Assembly: GCF_000472865.1 (NCBI RefSeq)
Contig: NZ_AXAP01000072.1
Location: 1 to 41,438 of the forward strand
Direction of reading: 5' to 3'
Length of the DNA stretch: 41,438 nt
Origin: Bradyrhizobium elkanii WSM2783
GTDB taxonomy: Bacteria > Pseudomonadota > Alphaproteobacteria > Rhizobiales > Xanthobacteraceae
The translations under genes were made by a program, and so were the position numbers. Below, piece by piece: positions 17,426 through 25,351 of this stretch. Every line of letters starts with the position of its first letter. The stretch's first letter is position 1. Under the pieces are notes generated by a model. That model was not told where the DNA came from. It saw nothing but the letters and a program-made list of their open reading frames with translations, and did not search any database.

Positions 17426-17778
17426 CGTCGCTCCTGAATCAAACGCACCAGACCGGACCTATCGGTTGATTTTACCAATCAATGTAATTGATTCAAGAGC
17501 TCGAAGTGGCGCCCGCTGGGACTGTGCCACTTCAAGCGCTGGCGAAAGTGAAGCGATTGGATGCAGTTTGACGCTGGCACACCATTCGAGTTCGGCTTTG
17601 TCCAAATTCTAAAGATTGCCGCGGGGGAAGCTGGCGCGTTTAGGCACGAGAGGGTGCTGCGCTTGCGAACGAGAGGCTATTGACCGATCCAGCTGTCGAG
17701 AGGCAAGCAAGTTCCGACGCTCTTGGAGTGCGTTTGGCTTCGCAACGCGGTTACCATCGCGCAGACGGCGAGATTCCG
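17426..17778. other. Intergenic region between tetR and hxlR; no gene seen
   Basis: The stretch holds the TetR-side promoter and palindrome (17477-17493). No convincing coding region was found on either strand in the remainder, and no terminator with a T-tract was noticed. Confidence 0.5.
17477..17493. promoter_or_regulatory. Palindrome AATCAAT-GTA-ATTGATT upstream of tetR
   Basis: A perfect 17-base dyad with seven-base arms and a three-base centre. An adjacent TTGATT at 17465-17470 adds a further half-site. It lies in the tetR promoter region and is AT-rich in GC-rich surroundings. TetR-family operators commonly have this form, so autoregulation is likely. Confidence 0.6.
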
Positions 17779-18195
17779 TTATTTGCGGGCCTTTCCTCGC
17801 TGGGCATCGAACCGCTGCCGGGCGGCCCCGACCTGGTCGTGGTATGCGACGGCCCACCGGTATAGAGCGGAGAACGGACCGCCGAGCGTACGGCCGAGCG
17901 GGGTGATGGCGTATTCAACCGCTACTGGAGAGGTATCAAGCACCTTTCGAGAAACCATCCCACTCCGCTCCAGACGGCGCAGTGTCTGCGTCAATGACTT
18001 TTGCGTGACGGGCTCTAGTGCGCGCTTGAGCTGATTGAAACGCGTCGGGCCTCGCGAGAGCGCCGCAACTACCAGGATCGTCCATTTATCGGCGATCTCT
18101 TCGATCAGCACCCGATTCGGACAATGCGCCGGGAAGGGCCAGATTTCCAGTTCTGGCGGATAGATGAGTTCAGGATGATGAGCTTCATGTTGCAC
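17779..18195 (-). CDS. HxlR-type transcriptional regulator (138 aa)
   Basis: A winged-helix regulator of the HxlR (DUF24) family. CPNRVLIEEIADKWTILVVA leads into the recognition region RFNQLKRALEPVTQKSLTQT, with the wing at MVSRKVLDTSPVAVEYAITP. The N-terminal cysteine (near residue 25) is the one that senses electrophiles or quinones in some relatives such as YodB and HypR. The start is a GTG at 18193-18195; an internal alternative is not obvious. It is divergent from the isochorismatase/amidohydrolase operon that begins at 18630, which makes it a candidate regulator of that operon. Confidence 0.92.
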   Translation of the reverse strand: MQHEAHHPELIYPPELEIWPFPAHCPNRVLIEEIADKWTILVVAALSRGPTRFNQLKRALEPVTQKSLTQTLRRLERSGMVSRKVLDTSPVAVEYAITPLGRTLGGPFSALYRWAVAYHDQVGAARQRFDAQRGKARK

Positions 18196-18629
18196 GATGC
18201 GGTATCCGATTAGAAACCTAGTAGCAGGCTAGTGCCTAATTTACATGGGCGCGGTGCCGATACTATAGCCGTCATCCCATGACGGAATGGGAAGTGGGTT
18301 GAGATGAACAGGCAGGGGTCAATCGCAGCACGCTTCGGCCTGTGACGGTCTCATTCGAAGCCGCTGGCCATCATCAGTGCAACATCGTCGCGCGCACAAT
18401 CTCAGGTCGCGATCACCGGAAGGGGTCCTCGCCTAGAGCTCGAGTATCGCCAAGCCTTTTTATTCGCCCCAGCCACAGCCGTCCCAGTCTCCGCTGTGTC
18501 GGCAAAGGAAGAAATGCAGCGTGTACATGGACCAGCTGAAATCGTTTCACTTCCGGCAACGGCACGGACGGCATCAAACTACAGTTCGCCTCCCACTGAT
18601 CTGCATTTACCAAACTCAGGAGACCTCGA
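18196..18629. other. Divergent promoter region between hxlR and the amidohydrolase operon
   Basis: About 430 bases without a recognised gene. Near 18210-18240 the sequence carries repeated CTAGT/CCTA elements (CCTAGTAGCAGGCTAGTGCC), a possible HxlR site. The T-N11-A box at 18535-18555 stands 74 bases ahead of the first gene. AGGAGA at about 18619 is the ribosome site of that gene. Confidence 0.5.
18535..18555. promoter_or_regulatory. T-N11-A box TGAAATCGTTTCA followed by CTTCCG (copy 2)
   Basis: Core dyad at 18537-18549. The 21-base block is identical to 13474-13494 although the flanks differ, so the match is confined to the box and its CTTCCG extension. It lies about 75 bases upstream of the operon start at 18630, the usual distance for a LysR-type activator site. 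Confidence 0.6.
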
Positions 18630-19274
18630 ATGCCCAGCCTTGATATGCTTACCCCGCAAAACAGCGCCATCGCGCTGATCGACTATCAGCCGGCAATGTA
18701 CCAGGGCGTGCAGTCGCATGACCGCCTGGTGGTGTTCAATAATATCCAAATTCTGGCCAAGACGGCGAAGCTGTTCAAGATCCCGACCGTAATATCGACG
18801 GTTGCCAAGGACTCCTTCTCCGGTCCGTTCATGCCGGAGGTGACAGATCTGTTCCCGAACCACGAAATCATCGACCGGACGTCCATGAATTCGTGGCTCG
18901 ATCCGAACTTCCGCAAAGCCGTTGCCGCTACTGGCAAAAAGAAGTTCGTCATCGCCGGCCTCTGGACGGAAGCATGCGTGATGTTTCCGAGCCTCGACAT
19001 GCTCAAGGAGGGTTACGAAATCTACGTTCCTGCAGATGCCTGCGGTGATCTGTCGCTCGAGGCCCACAACCGCTCCATGGAGCGCCTGCTGCTGGCCGGC
19101 GCCGTTCCGATCACCTCGTGCCAATACGTCTTCGAACTGCAGCAAGACTGGGCGCGCGCCGAGACCTACGAGGGCGTCATGGATATCCTCCGTGCCCATA
19201 CGCCATACGGCATCCAGGTGCGCTTCTCGAAGTGGGCGCTCGGCGAGCACGCGTCCGAGGCGGGCCCGCGGTAA
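18630..19274 (+). CDS. Isochorismatase-family hydrolase (YcaC-like, 214 aa)
   Basis: A cysteine hydrolase of the isochorismatase superfamily. Asp18 (ALIDYQPAM) and Cys116 (GLWTEACVMFP) are two of the catalytic triad. The segment DRTSMNSWLDPNF, where other family members carry the catalytic Lys, resembles E. coli YcaC in having no lysine there. Family members hydrolyse amides, ureides or vinyl ethers; YcaC itself has no settled substrate. It is cytoplasmic. ATG 18630 follows AGGAGA. It is the first gene of an operon with XapX, an amidohydrolase, DoxX, a VOC protein and an outer-membrane channel, so hydrolysis of an amide-like or N-containing compound is plausible. Confidence 0.9.
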   Translation: MPSLDMLTPQNSAIALIDYQPAMYQGVQSHDRLVVFNNIQILAKTAKLFKIPTVISTVAKDSFSGPFMPEVTDLFPNHEIIDRTSMNSWLDPNFRKAVAATGKKKFVIAGLWTEACVMFPSLDMLKEGYEIYVPADACGDLSLEAHNRSMERLLLAGAVPITSCQYVFELQQDWARAETYEGVMDILRAHTPYGIQVRFSKWALGEHASEAGPR

Positions 19275-19305
19275 TTCCTGGAACGCCGAAGATAGGAGGA
19301 CAGTC

Positions 19306-19590
19306 ATGAAGGTTTATGTGTTGTCTTTGGCTGCGGGCCTCCTCGTCGGAGTGATCTACAATCTCCTTAGCGTACGCTCGCCAGCGCCGCCTCTGGTGGC
19401 GCTGGTCGGGCTTCTAGGAATCCTGGTTGGCGAGCAGATCATCCCCGTTACCAAACTGCTCATAGGGGGCTCGAGCTTTTCCGAGGCCTTCCATCTCTCG
19501 AGCTGCGATTCCCACATTTTCGGCATGCTGCCGGGCCGACGCACGGTCGGTCCGGTTGATGACCTCAAGAATCCGGAGAAGCAAGCATGA
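19306..19590 (+). CDS. XapX-domain (DUF1427) small membrane protein (94 aa)
   Basis: A short protein with two hydrophobic segments (about 4-20 and 31-47): VYVLSLAAGLLVGVIYNLL, then LVALVGLLGILVGEQ. VRSPAPPLVALVGLLGILVG is the DUF1427/XapX signature. The C-terminal 40 residues are polar. GGAGGA lies before the ATG at 19306. Its stop overlaps the amidohydrolase start (ATGA at 19587), so the two are translationally coupled. XapX proteins often sit next to YtcJ-like amidohydrolases and isochorismatases; a role as a transport or membrane partner has been suggested by name only and is not proven. Confidence 0.9.
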   Translation: MKVYVLSLAAGLLVGVIYNLLSVRSPAPPLVALVGLLGILVGEQIIPVTKLLIGGSSFSEAFHLSSCDSHIFGMLPGRRTVGPVDDLKNPEKQA

Positions 19591-21470
19591 GCAAGCAGGG
19601 CCCCGACCTGATCCTGCATCACGGTCTGTTCACGACACTTGATCGCTCGAATCCGGCGGCGACCGCCGTGGCGATCCAAGACGGGCTGTTTACGGCCGTC
19701 GGGCACGTTGGCGACGTGATGAAGCTCGCCGGTTCCTCGACAAGGATCATCGACCTGAAGGGTCGGCGCGTGCTGCCGGGGCTGATCGACAATCATCTCC
19801 ATATCATACGGGGAGGGCTCAACTACAATATGGAGCTGCGCTGGGACGGCGTGTGGTCACTTGCCGACGCGATGGCCATGTTGAAGAAGCAGGTCGCGAT
19901 CACGCCGCCGCCGCAGTGGGTGCGGGTCGTCGGGGGATTCACCGAGCATCAGTTCGCCGAAAAGCGGTTGCCGACAATCGAGGAACTCAACGCAGTCGCG
20001 CCCGACACTCCGGTCTTCATCCTTCATCTTTACGATCGCGCCATGCTGAATGCTGCAGCGCTGCGCGCAGTCGGATACACAAAGGACACGGCGGAGCCGC
20101 CGGGTGGCGAGATCGTGCGCGATACCAGGGGCAATCCGACCGGGCTTCTGCTTGCCAAGCCGAATGCCAACATCCTCTACGCGACGCTGGCCAAGGGACC
20201 GAAGCTTCCCCTCGAATATCAGGTCAACTCGACCCGCCACTTCATGCGGGAGCTGAACCGTCTTGGCGTCACCGGAGCGATCGACGCCGGCGGCGGCTTC
20301 CAGAATTATCCGGAGGACTATGCGGTCATTCAGAAGCTGTCGGAGGAAGGGCAGCTCACCGTGCGTCTGGCTTACAACCTATTCACGCAGAAGCCGAAAG
20401 GGGAGAAGCAGGACTTCCTGAATTGGACCAAAGCTTCGAAGTACAAGCAGGGAACCGACTACTTTCGGCACAACGGCGCCGGCGAGATGTTGGTGTTTTC
20501 GGCAGCTGACTTCGAGGATTTCCGCGTGCCTCGTCCGGATATGCCGCCGGAAATGGAGGGCGAGCTCGAGGACGTCGTGCGTATCCTGGTCCAGAACAAG
20601 TGGCCATGGCGCCTGCACGCGACCTACGACGAGACGATCTCGCGCGCGCTCGACGTGTTCGAGAAGGTCAACCAGGACACGCCGTTGGACGGTCTGCACT
20701 GGTTCTTCGACCACGCGGAGACCATCTCCGATCAATCCATCGACCGCATCGCGGCGCTTGGTGGCGGCATCGCCGTGCAGCACCGCATGGCCTACCAGGG
20801 CGAGTACTTCGTCGAGCGCTACGGCTTTGGCGCGGCCGAAGCGACGCCACCGGTCAGGAAGATCATGGACAAGGGCGTGAAGATCTCTGCCGGCACGGAT
20901 GCAACCAGGGTTGCTTCCTACAATCCCTGGGTCTCACTGGCCTGGCTCGTGACCGGCATGACCGTGGGCGGTCTGCGGATATATCCGCAGACCAATTGCC
21001 TCGATCGCGAAACCGCGTTGCGGATGTGGACCGAAAACGTCACTTGGTTCTCCAATGAGGAGGGGAAGAAAGGGCGCATCCAGGTCGGTCAGTTCGCCGA
21101 CCTGATGGTGCCCGATCGGGATTTCTTCTCCTGCGCCGACAACGAGATCGCCGAAATCGCGAGCGATCTGACGGTGGTCGGCGGGCGCATCGTCTACGGG
21201 GCAGGCGAGTTCACAGCTCTCGACGATACCGCGCCGCCGCCCGCGATGCCCGACTGGTCGCCGGTGCGCAGTTTCGGCGGGTACGGCAACTGGGCGGAAC
21301 AGGGCGGCAAGGCACAGGCCATCCGCGCCAACGCAATGCAGATGTGCGGCTGTTCCACCGCGTGTAGCGTGCACGGCCACGACCATGCGCGCGCGTGGTC
21401 TGGAAGGCTGCCGGTTTCGGATCTCAGGAGCTTCTGGGGTGTGCTCGGTTGCGCCTGCTGGGCGGTGTGA
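19587..21470 (+). CDS. YtcJ-like metal-dependent amidohydrolase with Cys/His-rich C-terminus (627 aa)
   Basis: A member of the amidohydrolase superfamily (Amidohydro_3). The barrel metal site HxH is at 70-72 (GLIDNHLHI). Downstream metal or catalytic positions are seen in LHATYDET, WFFDHAETI and SAGTDATRV, the last supplying the conserved Asp. FADLMVPDRDFFS and EIASDLTVVGGRIVYG close the small beta-sandwich. No signal peptide is evident, so it is cytoplasmic. The last 45 residues contain QMCGCSTACSVHGHDHARAW and GVLGCACWAV, a Cys/His cluster that could bind a metal. Length exceeds simple YtcJ proteins by roughly 80 residues. It is the central enzyme of the 18630-24267 operon; the substrate is unknown. 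Confidence 0.9.
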   Translation: MSKQGPDLILHHGLFTTLDRSNPAATAVAIQDGLFTAVGHVGDVMKLAGSSTRIIDLKGRRVLPGLIDNHLHIIRGGLNYNMELRWDGVWSLADAMAMLKKQVAITPPPQWVRVVGGFTEHQFAEKRLPTIEELNAVAPDTPVFILHLYDRAMLNAAALRAVGYTKDTAEPPGGEIVRDTRGNPTGLLLAKPNANILYATLAKGPKLPLEYQVNSTRHFMRELNRLGVTGAIDAGGGFQNYPEDYAVIQKLSEEGQLTVRLAYNLFTQKPKGEKQDFLNWTKASKYKQGTDYFRHNGAGEMLVFSAADFEDFRVPRPDMPPEMEGELEDVVRILVQNKWPWRLHATYDETISRALDVFEKVNQDTPLDGLHWFFDHAETISDQSIDRIAALGGGIAVQHRMAYQGEYFVERYGFGAAEATPPVRKIMDKGVKISAGTDATRVASYNPWVSLAWLVTGMTVGGLRIYPQTNCLDRETALRMWTENVTWFSNEEGKKGRIQVGQFADLMVPDRDFFSCADNEIAEIASDLTVVGGRIVYGAGEFTALDDTAPPPAMPDWSPVRSFGGYGNWAEQGGKAQAIRANAMQMCGCSTACSVHGHDHARAWSGRLPVSDLRSFWGVLGCACWAV

Positions 21471-21471
21471 G

Positions 21472-21891
21472 ATGTTCGCCAAATCGGATACGCCGAGATG
21501 GGTTGCGACAGTGCTATCCTGGTCATGGCTTGCCGCGACGGCCAGAATTGCGCTCGTCTCCGCGTTCTTGATCGGCGGAATCCAGAAAGCCCTTGATTTC
21601 CCAGGCGCCGTTGCGGAGCAAGCGCATTTCGGCCTGCAGCCGGCATGGCTTTGGGCCAGCGCCGCCATCATCGTCGAACTTGGCGGCTCCGTGCTCGTCA
21701 TTTTTGGACGCTGGGTGTGGCTGGGAGCCGGTGGGCTCGGCGTGCTGACTGCGGTCGCCATGCTCACCGCGAACGATTTCTGGGCCAAAGCCGGCCACGA
21801 TCGTTTCCTGGCCGTGAACGCCTTTTTCGAGCATCTGGGGCTGATCGCCGGCCTGGTGCTCGTGTCTGTACTGTCCTTGCGCTCGAAATGA
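21472..21891 (+). CDS. DoxX family membrane protein (139 aa)
   Basis: An inner-membrane protein with about four hydrophobic helices. ARIALVSAFLIGGIQKALDF in the first helix is the DoxX signature; later segments are LWASAAIIVELGGSVLVIFG, AGGLGVLTAVAMLTANDFW and LIAGLVLVSVLSL. The ATG at 21472 follows the amidohydrolase stop by one base; the longer open frame upstream overlaps that gene and is not used. DoxX-type proteins are found with redox and catabolic enzymes; named examples are the small subunit of the archaeal thiosulfate:quinone oxidoreductase. No specific role can be given here. Confidence 0.88.
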   Translation: MFAKSDTPRWVATVLSWSWLAATARIALVSAFLIGGIQKALDFPGAVAEQAHFGLQPAWLWASAAIIVELGGSVLVIFGRWVWLGAGGLGVLTAVAMLTANDFWAKAGHDRFLAVNAFFEHLGLIAGLVLVSVLSLRSK

Positions 21892-21919
21892 GCGCTCAAC
21901 TCCGTGTTCGAGGTGTTCC

Positions 21920-22828
21920 ATGATCGGCAAGCGTCATCTGATTAAAATCCTCCTCGTGTCGTCACTGCTATCTCCGTCCGTGGCAATCGCGCGGGATCCG
22001 GGAGCGCATGCCGCGCCACAGGTCGGTGTCGGCGCGCAGTACGACACCACACATGTCTATGTGGCTCCCGAGGATGTGGACAAGTTCGCGGCCAGTTTTC
22101 TCGCTACGTTCGGAGGTCAGAGCACCAAACAGGTCGTTGCCACGGTGACGCCGACGCCGAGCAGCACGACGTCCCAGCTTCTTCAGACGCCTGTCGGAAC
22201 CGTGTCGCTGTTCGGATTCAAGACGCCCATTCCTTATCCTTTCGGTGCTGAGCGGACCGGCTATCTCGTTACGGACCTCGACGAGGCGATAAATGCGGCG
22301 AAGGATTCGGGGGCGGACGTGCTGGTGGCAGCCTTTCCGGATCCCATCGGACGCGATGCGGTGATCCAGTGGCCGGGCGGCGTGAATATGCAACTCTACT
22401 GGCACACGACGAAGCCTTCCTATGCGCCTTTCGAGACAATCCCCGAGAACCGCGTCTATGTCTCGCCTGAGCGGGCGGATGCCTTTACCCGCAGTTTCCT
22501 GCGGTTTTCGCAAGGAAAGGTTGTTTCCGACGATGCACATGCCGCGGGGATCGAGATCGGCCGAGCCAAAGACACATATCGGCGTATCCACATTGAATCG
22601 GTATTTGGAAAGATGACTGTTCTCGTGAGCGACGGCCACTTGCCCTACCCGTACGGACGGGAGTTGACCGGCTATGAGGTGAGGGATTTGCAGGGAACCC
22701 TGATGAAGGCCAAGGCCTCGGGTGCCGTGGTACTCGTCGAGCCTTACACCTCTGACGGAAGGGCCGAAGCCATGGTACAATTCCCTGGCGGATATATTGC
22801 GGAGATTCACGCAGCCGCACCGAAGTAG
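21920..22828 (+). CDS. Exported protein with two VOC (glyoxalase-like) domains (302 aa)
   Basis: The N-terminus is a signal peptide (KRHLIKILLVSSLLSPSVAIA), so it is periplasmic. Two related domains follow, about 38-155 and 160-300. Each starts with a YVAPE/YVSPE-(D/R)-(V/A)D motif (HVYVAPEDVDKF and RVYVSPERADAF), contains PYPFGAERTGY or PYPYGRELTGY, and ends with QWPGGVNMQLYW or QFPGGYIAEIHA. This is an internal duplication. The first domain has lost some of the second's conserved spacing. Metal ligands typical of VOC enzymes are only partly visible. It may bind a ligand or act as an isomerase. It lies 28 bases after doxX, within the operon. Confidence 0.87.
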   Translation: MIGKRHLIKILLVSSLLSPSVAIARDPGAHAAPQVGVGAQYDTTHVYVAPEDVDKFAASFLATFGGQSTKQVVATVTPTPSSTTSQLLQTPVGTVSLFGFKTPIPYPFGAERTGYLVTDLDEAINAAKDSGADVLVAAFPDPIGRDAVIQWPGGVNMQLYWHTTKPSYAPFETIPENRVYVSPERADAFTRSFLRFSQGKVVSDDAHAAGIEIGRAKDTYRRIHIESVFGKMTVLVSDGHLPYPYGRELTGYEVRDLQGTLMKAKASGAVVLVEPYTSDGRAEAMVQFPGGYIAEIHAAAPK

Positions 22829-22836
22829 GGGGCGCG

Positions 22837-24267
22837 ATGGCATTGCTGCTGGGACGATGGCTCATGCGGAGGGAATGGGCGGCAGGAGTACTGTGCCTGG
22901 CTACGCCTCAGCTCGCTTGGGGGGATGATCAAAAGCCTGAGGCTTCCACGCCGCAACGGCCGGCCATCATGTTCAACCGATTTCAGGAAAACTGGTCGGT
23001 GCTGACGGACCCGCGCGTGCCGCGTGAGCCTTTCGACGAACTCAAGTATATTCCGTTGTCCAGCATCGATCCATACACGTATCTCTCATTCGGAGCGAAC
23101 ACGCGTGAGCGCTTCGAGTCCAACAACGCCGCGAACTTCGGCACCGGTCCGAACCGCAGCCAAAACTACGTTATCAGCCGAAACGAATTCCACGCTGATC
23201 TCCGTGTAGACAATCAAATTCAAGCGTTCGTGCAATTTCAGGCTGACTATGCGCCCTGGAAGACCATGTTGACGCCGGTCGATCGGGACAAACTCGATCT
23301 TGAACAGGGTTGGGTGGCCCTGACCGAGTCCGTCGGAGGCGGAACGTTGAAGCTGAGGGGCGGAAGGCAGCAATTTGCCTTCGATCTACAGCGCTTCGTA
23401 TCCGTTCGCGACGGTCCCAACGTCCGTCAATCTTACGACGCCGCCTGGGCGGACTACGAGAATGGGCCCTGGCGGTTTATCACCTTTTACAGCCTACCGG
23501 TCCAGGTTCGGGACGTTACGATATTCGATGATTACAGCAGCGTCAGCGCGCAGACCTTCGGGATGGTGCGGACCGAGTATAAGTTCTCAGAGTCGCTGTT
23601 CATCGCCGGCTACTATGCCAATTTCACGCAGGGGAACGTGCAGTTTCCAAATGCGTCCGGCAACGAGCGGAGAGACATTTTCGATATCCATCTGAACGGC
23701 AGCGCCAATCATTTCGATTTTGACTTCGAAGTGATGAACCAGACCGGACGCATTGGCAACGAGCCTATCGAGGCATGGGCTGTCGGCTCACTCGCTGGCT
23801 ACACCTTCGCCGACGTGAAATGGAGCCCAAGGGTCGGCATCCAATTCGACGCAGCTTCCGGTGACGGCAACAACAAACAAACCTTTGGGACCTTCAATCC
23901 GCTGTTTCCAAACGGCTATTATTTTACACTTGCGGGTTACACCGGGTACACCAACCTCATTCACATCAAGCCGTCTCTGACCCTGAGTCTGAGTTCGTCG
24001 CTGAAGATCATGGTCGCGGCAGCGGCCCTGTGGCGCCAGAACACGGCCGATGCGATCTACACCCAGCCCGACGTTGCGGTCCCGAACACTGCCGGACGGC
24101 CAGGCGCCTATACCGGAAGCTATGCCCAGCTTCGGCTCGATTGGACGATCGATCGCGCAACTGCCTTCGCAGTCGAGGCGGTGCACTTTGCGATCGGTGA
24201 CGCATTGCGCAACGCCGGCGGCCATGACTCCAATTATGTCGGCGTAGAGATCAAACGGGGATGGTAG
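22837..24267 (+). CDS. Outer-membrane channel, alginate-export (AlgE-like) family (476 aa)
   Basis: A signal peptide (about 1-29, ending QLAWG) is followed by a beta-barrel protein. Alternating hydrophobic segments, such as YLSFGANTRERFESNN, WRFITFYSLPVQVRDV and SYAQLRLDWTIDRATAFAVE, and the barrel length fit the Alginate_exp family of 18-stranded channels. It ends with a tryptophan (VEIKRGW). Homologues beside catabolic operons are thought to admit aromatic or acidic substrates rather than export alginate. ATG 22837 lies eight bases after the VOC stop; a start further inside is possible. As the last gene of the operon it would bring the substrate through the outer membrane. Confidence 0.88.
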   Translation: MALLLGRWLMRREWAAGVLCLATPQLAWGDDQKPEASTPQRPAIMFNRFQENWSVLTDPRVPREPFDELKYIPLSSIDPYTYLSFGANTRERFESNNAANFGTGPNRSQNYVISRNEFHADLRVDNQIQAFVQFQADYAPWKTMLTPVDRDKLDLEQGWVALTESVGGGTLKLRGGRQQFAFDLQRFVSVRDGPNVRQSYDAAWADYENGPWRFITFYSLPVQVRDVTIFDDYSSVSAQTFGMVRTEYKFSESLFIAGYYANFTQGNVQFPNASGNERRDIFDIHLNGSANHFDFDFEVMNQTGRIGNEPIEAWAVGSLAGYTFADVKWSPRVGIQFDAASGDGNNKQTFGTFNPLFPNGYYFTLAGYTGYTNLIHIKPSLTLSLSSSLKIMVAAAALWRQNTADAIYTQPDVAVPNTAGRPGAYTGSYAQLRLDWTIDRATAFAVEAVHFAIGDALRNAGGHDSNYVGVEIKRGW

Positions 24268-24315
24268 AGGGTCCCGAGTTGCTTCCGATTGGTTTCAAAC
24301 GATCTTTGGTTGCCA

Positions 24316-25008
24316 ATGATGCCGGCTGACACTGAAAATCCCTGGGCCCTGCCGTTGGTCCTGAGTCTTACGGCCGGGTATGTCGACACGGCTGGATTTC
24401 TTGCCCTGCAGGGCCTTTTCACGGCTCACGTCACGGGCAACTTCGTCACGCTTGGCGCATCGCTCGCGCTCGGCACATCCGGTGCCGTTGCGAAGCTATT
24501 AGCCCTTCCAGTCTTCTGCGTGGTGGTGATCGCGATACGACTGATCGGCACGTTGCTCTCGGCGCGCTACAGCGCTGTGTTCGAGGCGATACTTGGCCTG
24601 AAAGTGCTACTGCTACTCGCGGGTGCTGCTCTGGCGATCAATTGGGGGCCATTCGAGAATAGCGATAGCTGGCAAGCCGTGGTTACCGGAATGGTTCTCG
24701 TCGCCGCGATGGCGGTGCAGAACGCGGCTCATCGCGCCTATCTCGGCAGCACGCCGCCATCCACGCTCATGACAGGTACGACAACGCAGATCATGATTGA
24801 TCTTGCAGATACGATCTACGGAAAATCCCGAGACGGCCAACTCAGCTCGCGGATGTCGAATATGACGAGGAGCGTCATCGTTTTCGCAGTCGGGTGCGGC
24901 GCCGCGGCTCTCTTGTACGCACGTTACGGCGTCTGGTGTTTCGTCGTGCCGCCGGGGCTGGCAGCGATTTCGTTGCTTCTTCGGCTGGCCTCGCCGATCA
25001 AGACATGA
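24316..25008 (+). CDS. DUF1275 (YoaK-like) membrane protein (230 aa)
   Basis: An integral inner-membrane protein with about six hydrophobic segments. SLTAGYVDTAGFLALQGLFT and AHVTGNFVTLGASLA are the DUF1275/YoaK signature, and MAVQNAAHRAYLGSTPPSTL with MTGTTTQIMIDLAD is the second conserved half. Function is unknown in the family. The frame is open from a TTG at 24289, but ATG 24316 (or 24319) fits the family start. It lies about 50 bases after the outer-membrane channel gene and may belong to the same transcript. Confidence 0.88.
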   Translation: MMPADTENPWALPLVLSLTAGYVDTAGFLALQGLFTAHVTGNFVTLGASLALGTSGAVAKLLALPVFCVVVIAIRLIGTLLSARYSAVFEAILGLKVLLLLAGAALAINWGPFENSDSWQAVVTGMVLVAAMAVQNAAHRAYLGSTPPSTLMTGTTTQIMIDLADTIYGKSRDGQLSSRMSNMTRSVIVFAVGCGAAALLYARYGVWCFVVPPGLAAISLLLRLASPIKT

Positions 25009-25351
25009 AACGAAAATCTGAGCCCTGGCCGCAGTCGTGCATGCATCTTGTGCAATTTGACCGGAGCTTGTGGCAAGTCAATTTAGGAGACGATCGATCG
25101 TGCGTTCCTCGGTCGAGCAGCCATTAGGTCGAGAGATGAGCGGCGCCGTTTACTCTTTACGCGATCTAACCACCAGTCGGCGTCTTGCCGAAGAAGTCTG
25201 ACTATTCGGCTTTCTGCTGCCCGAGTCCGTCTCGTTGGACGTAAGCGTAGTCGTTTGCAGTCGCTGGCCGTGGTGGCGGCCGCGAGCGATGCTGCCGCTC
25301 ACGTGAGGCACCGAGCACCGCCATACCTGAACTTGAAGGGAGCGGGTTACG
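25009..25351. other. Intergenic region; no established gene
   Basis: About 340 bases. A short frame from GTG 25100 to TGA 25199-25201 (33 codons) is preceded by TTAGGAGA and could be a leader peptide or the stub of a lost gene; it has no recognisable family. Otherwise nothing was seen. Confidence 0.4.

Noticed and set aside
20934..21899. A 321-codon minus-strand frame opposite the amidohydrolase end and doxX
   Set aside because: Antisense to two well-supported genes that are coupled to their neighbours; no ribosome site or recognisable motif.
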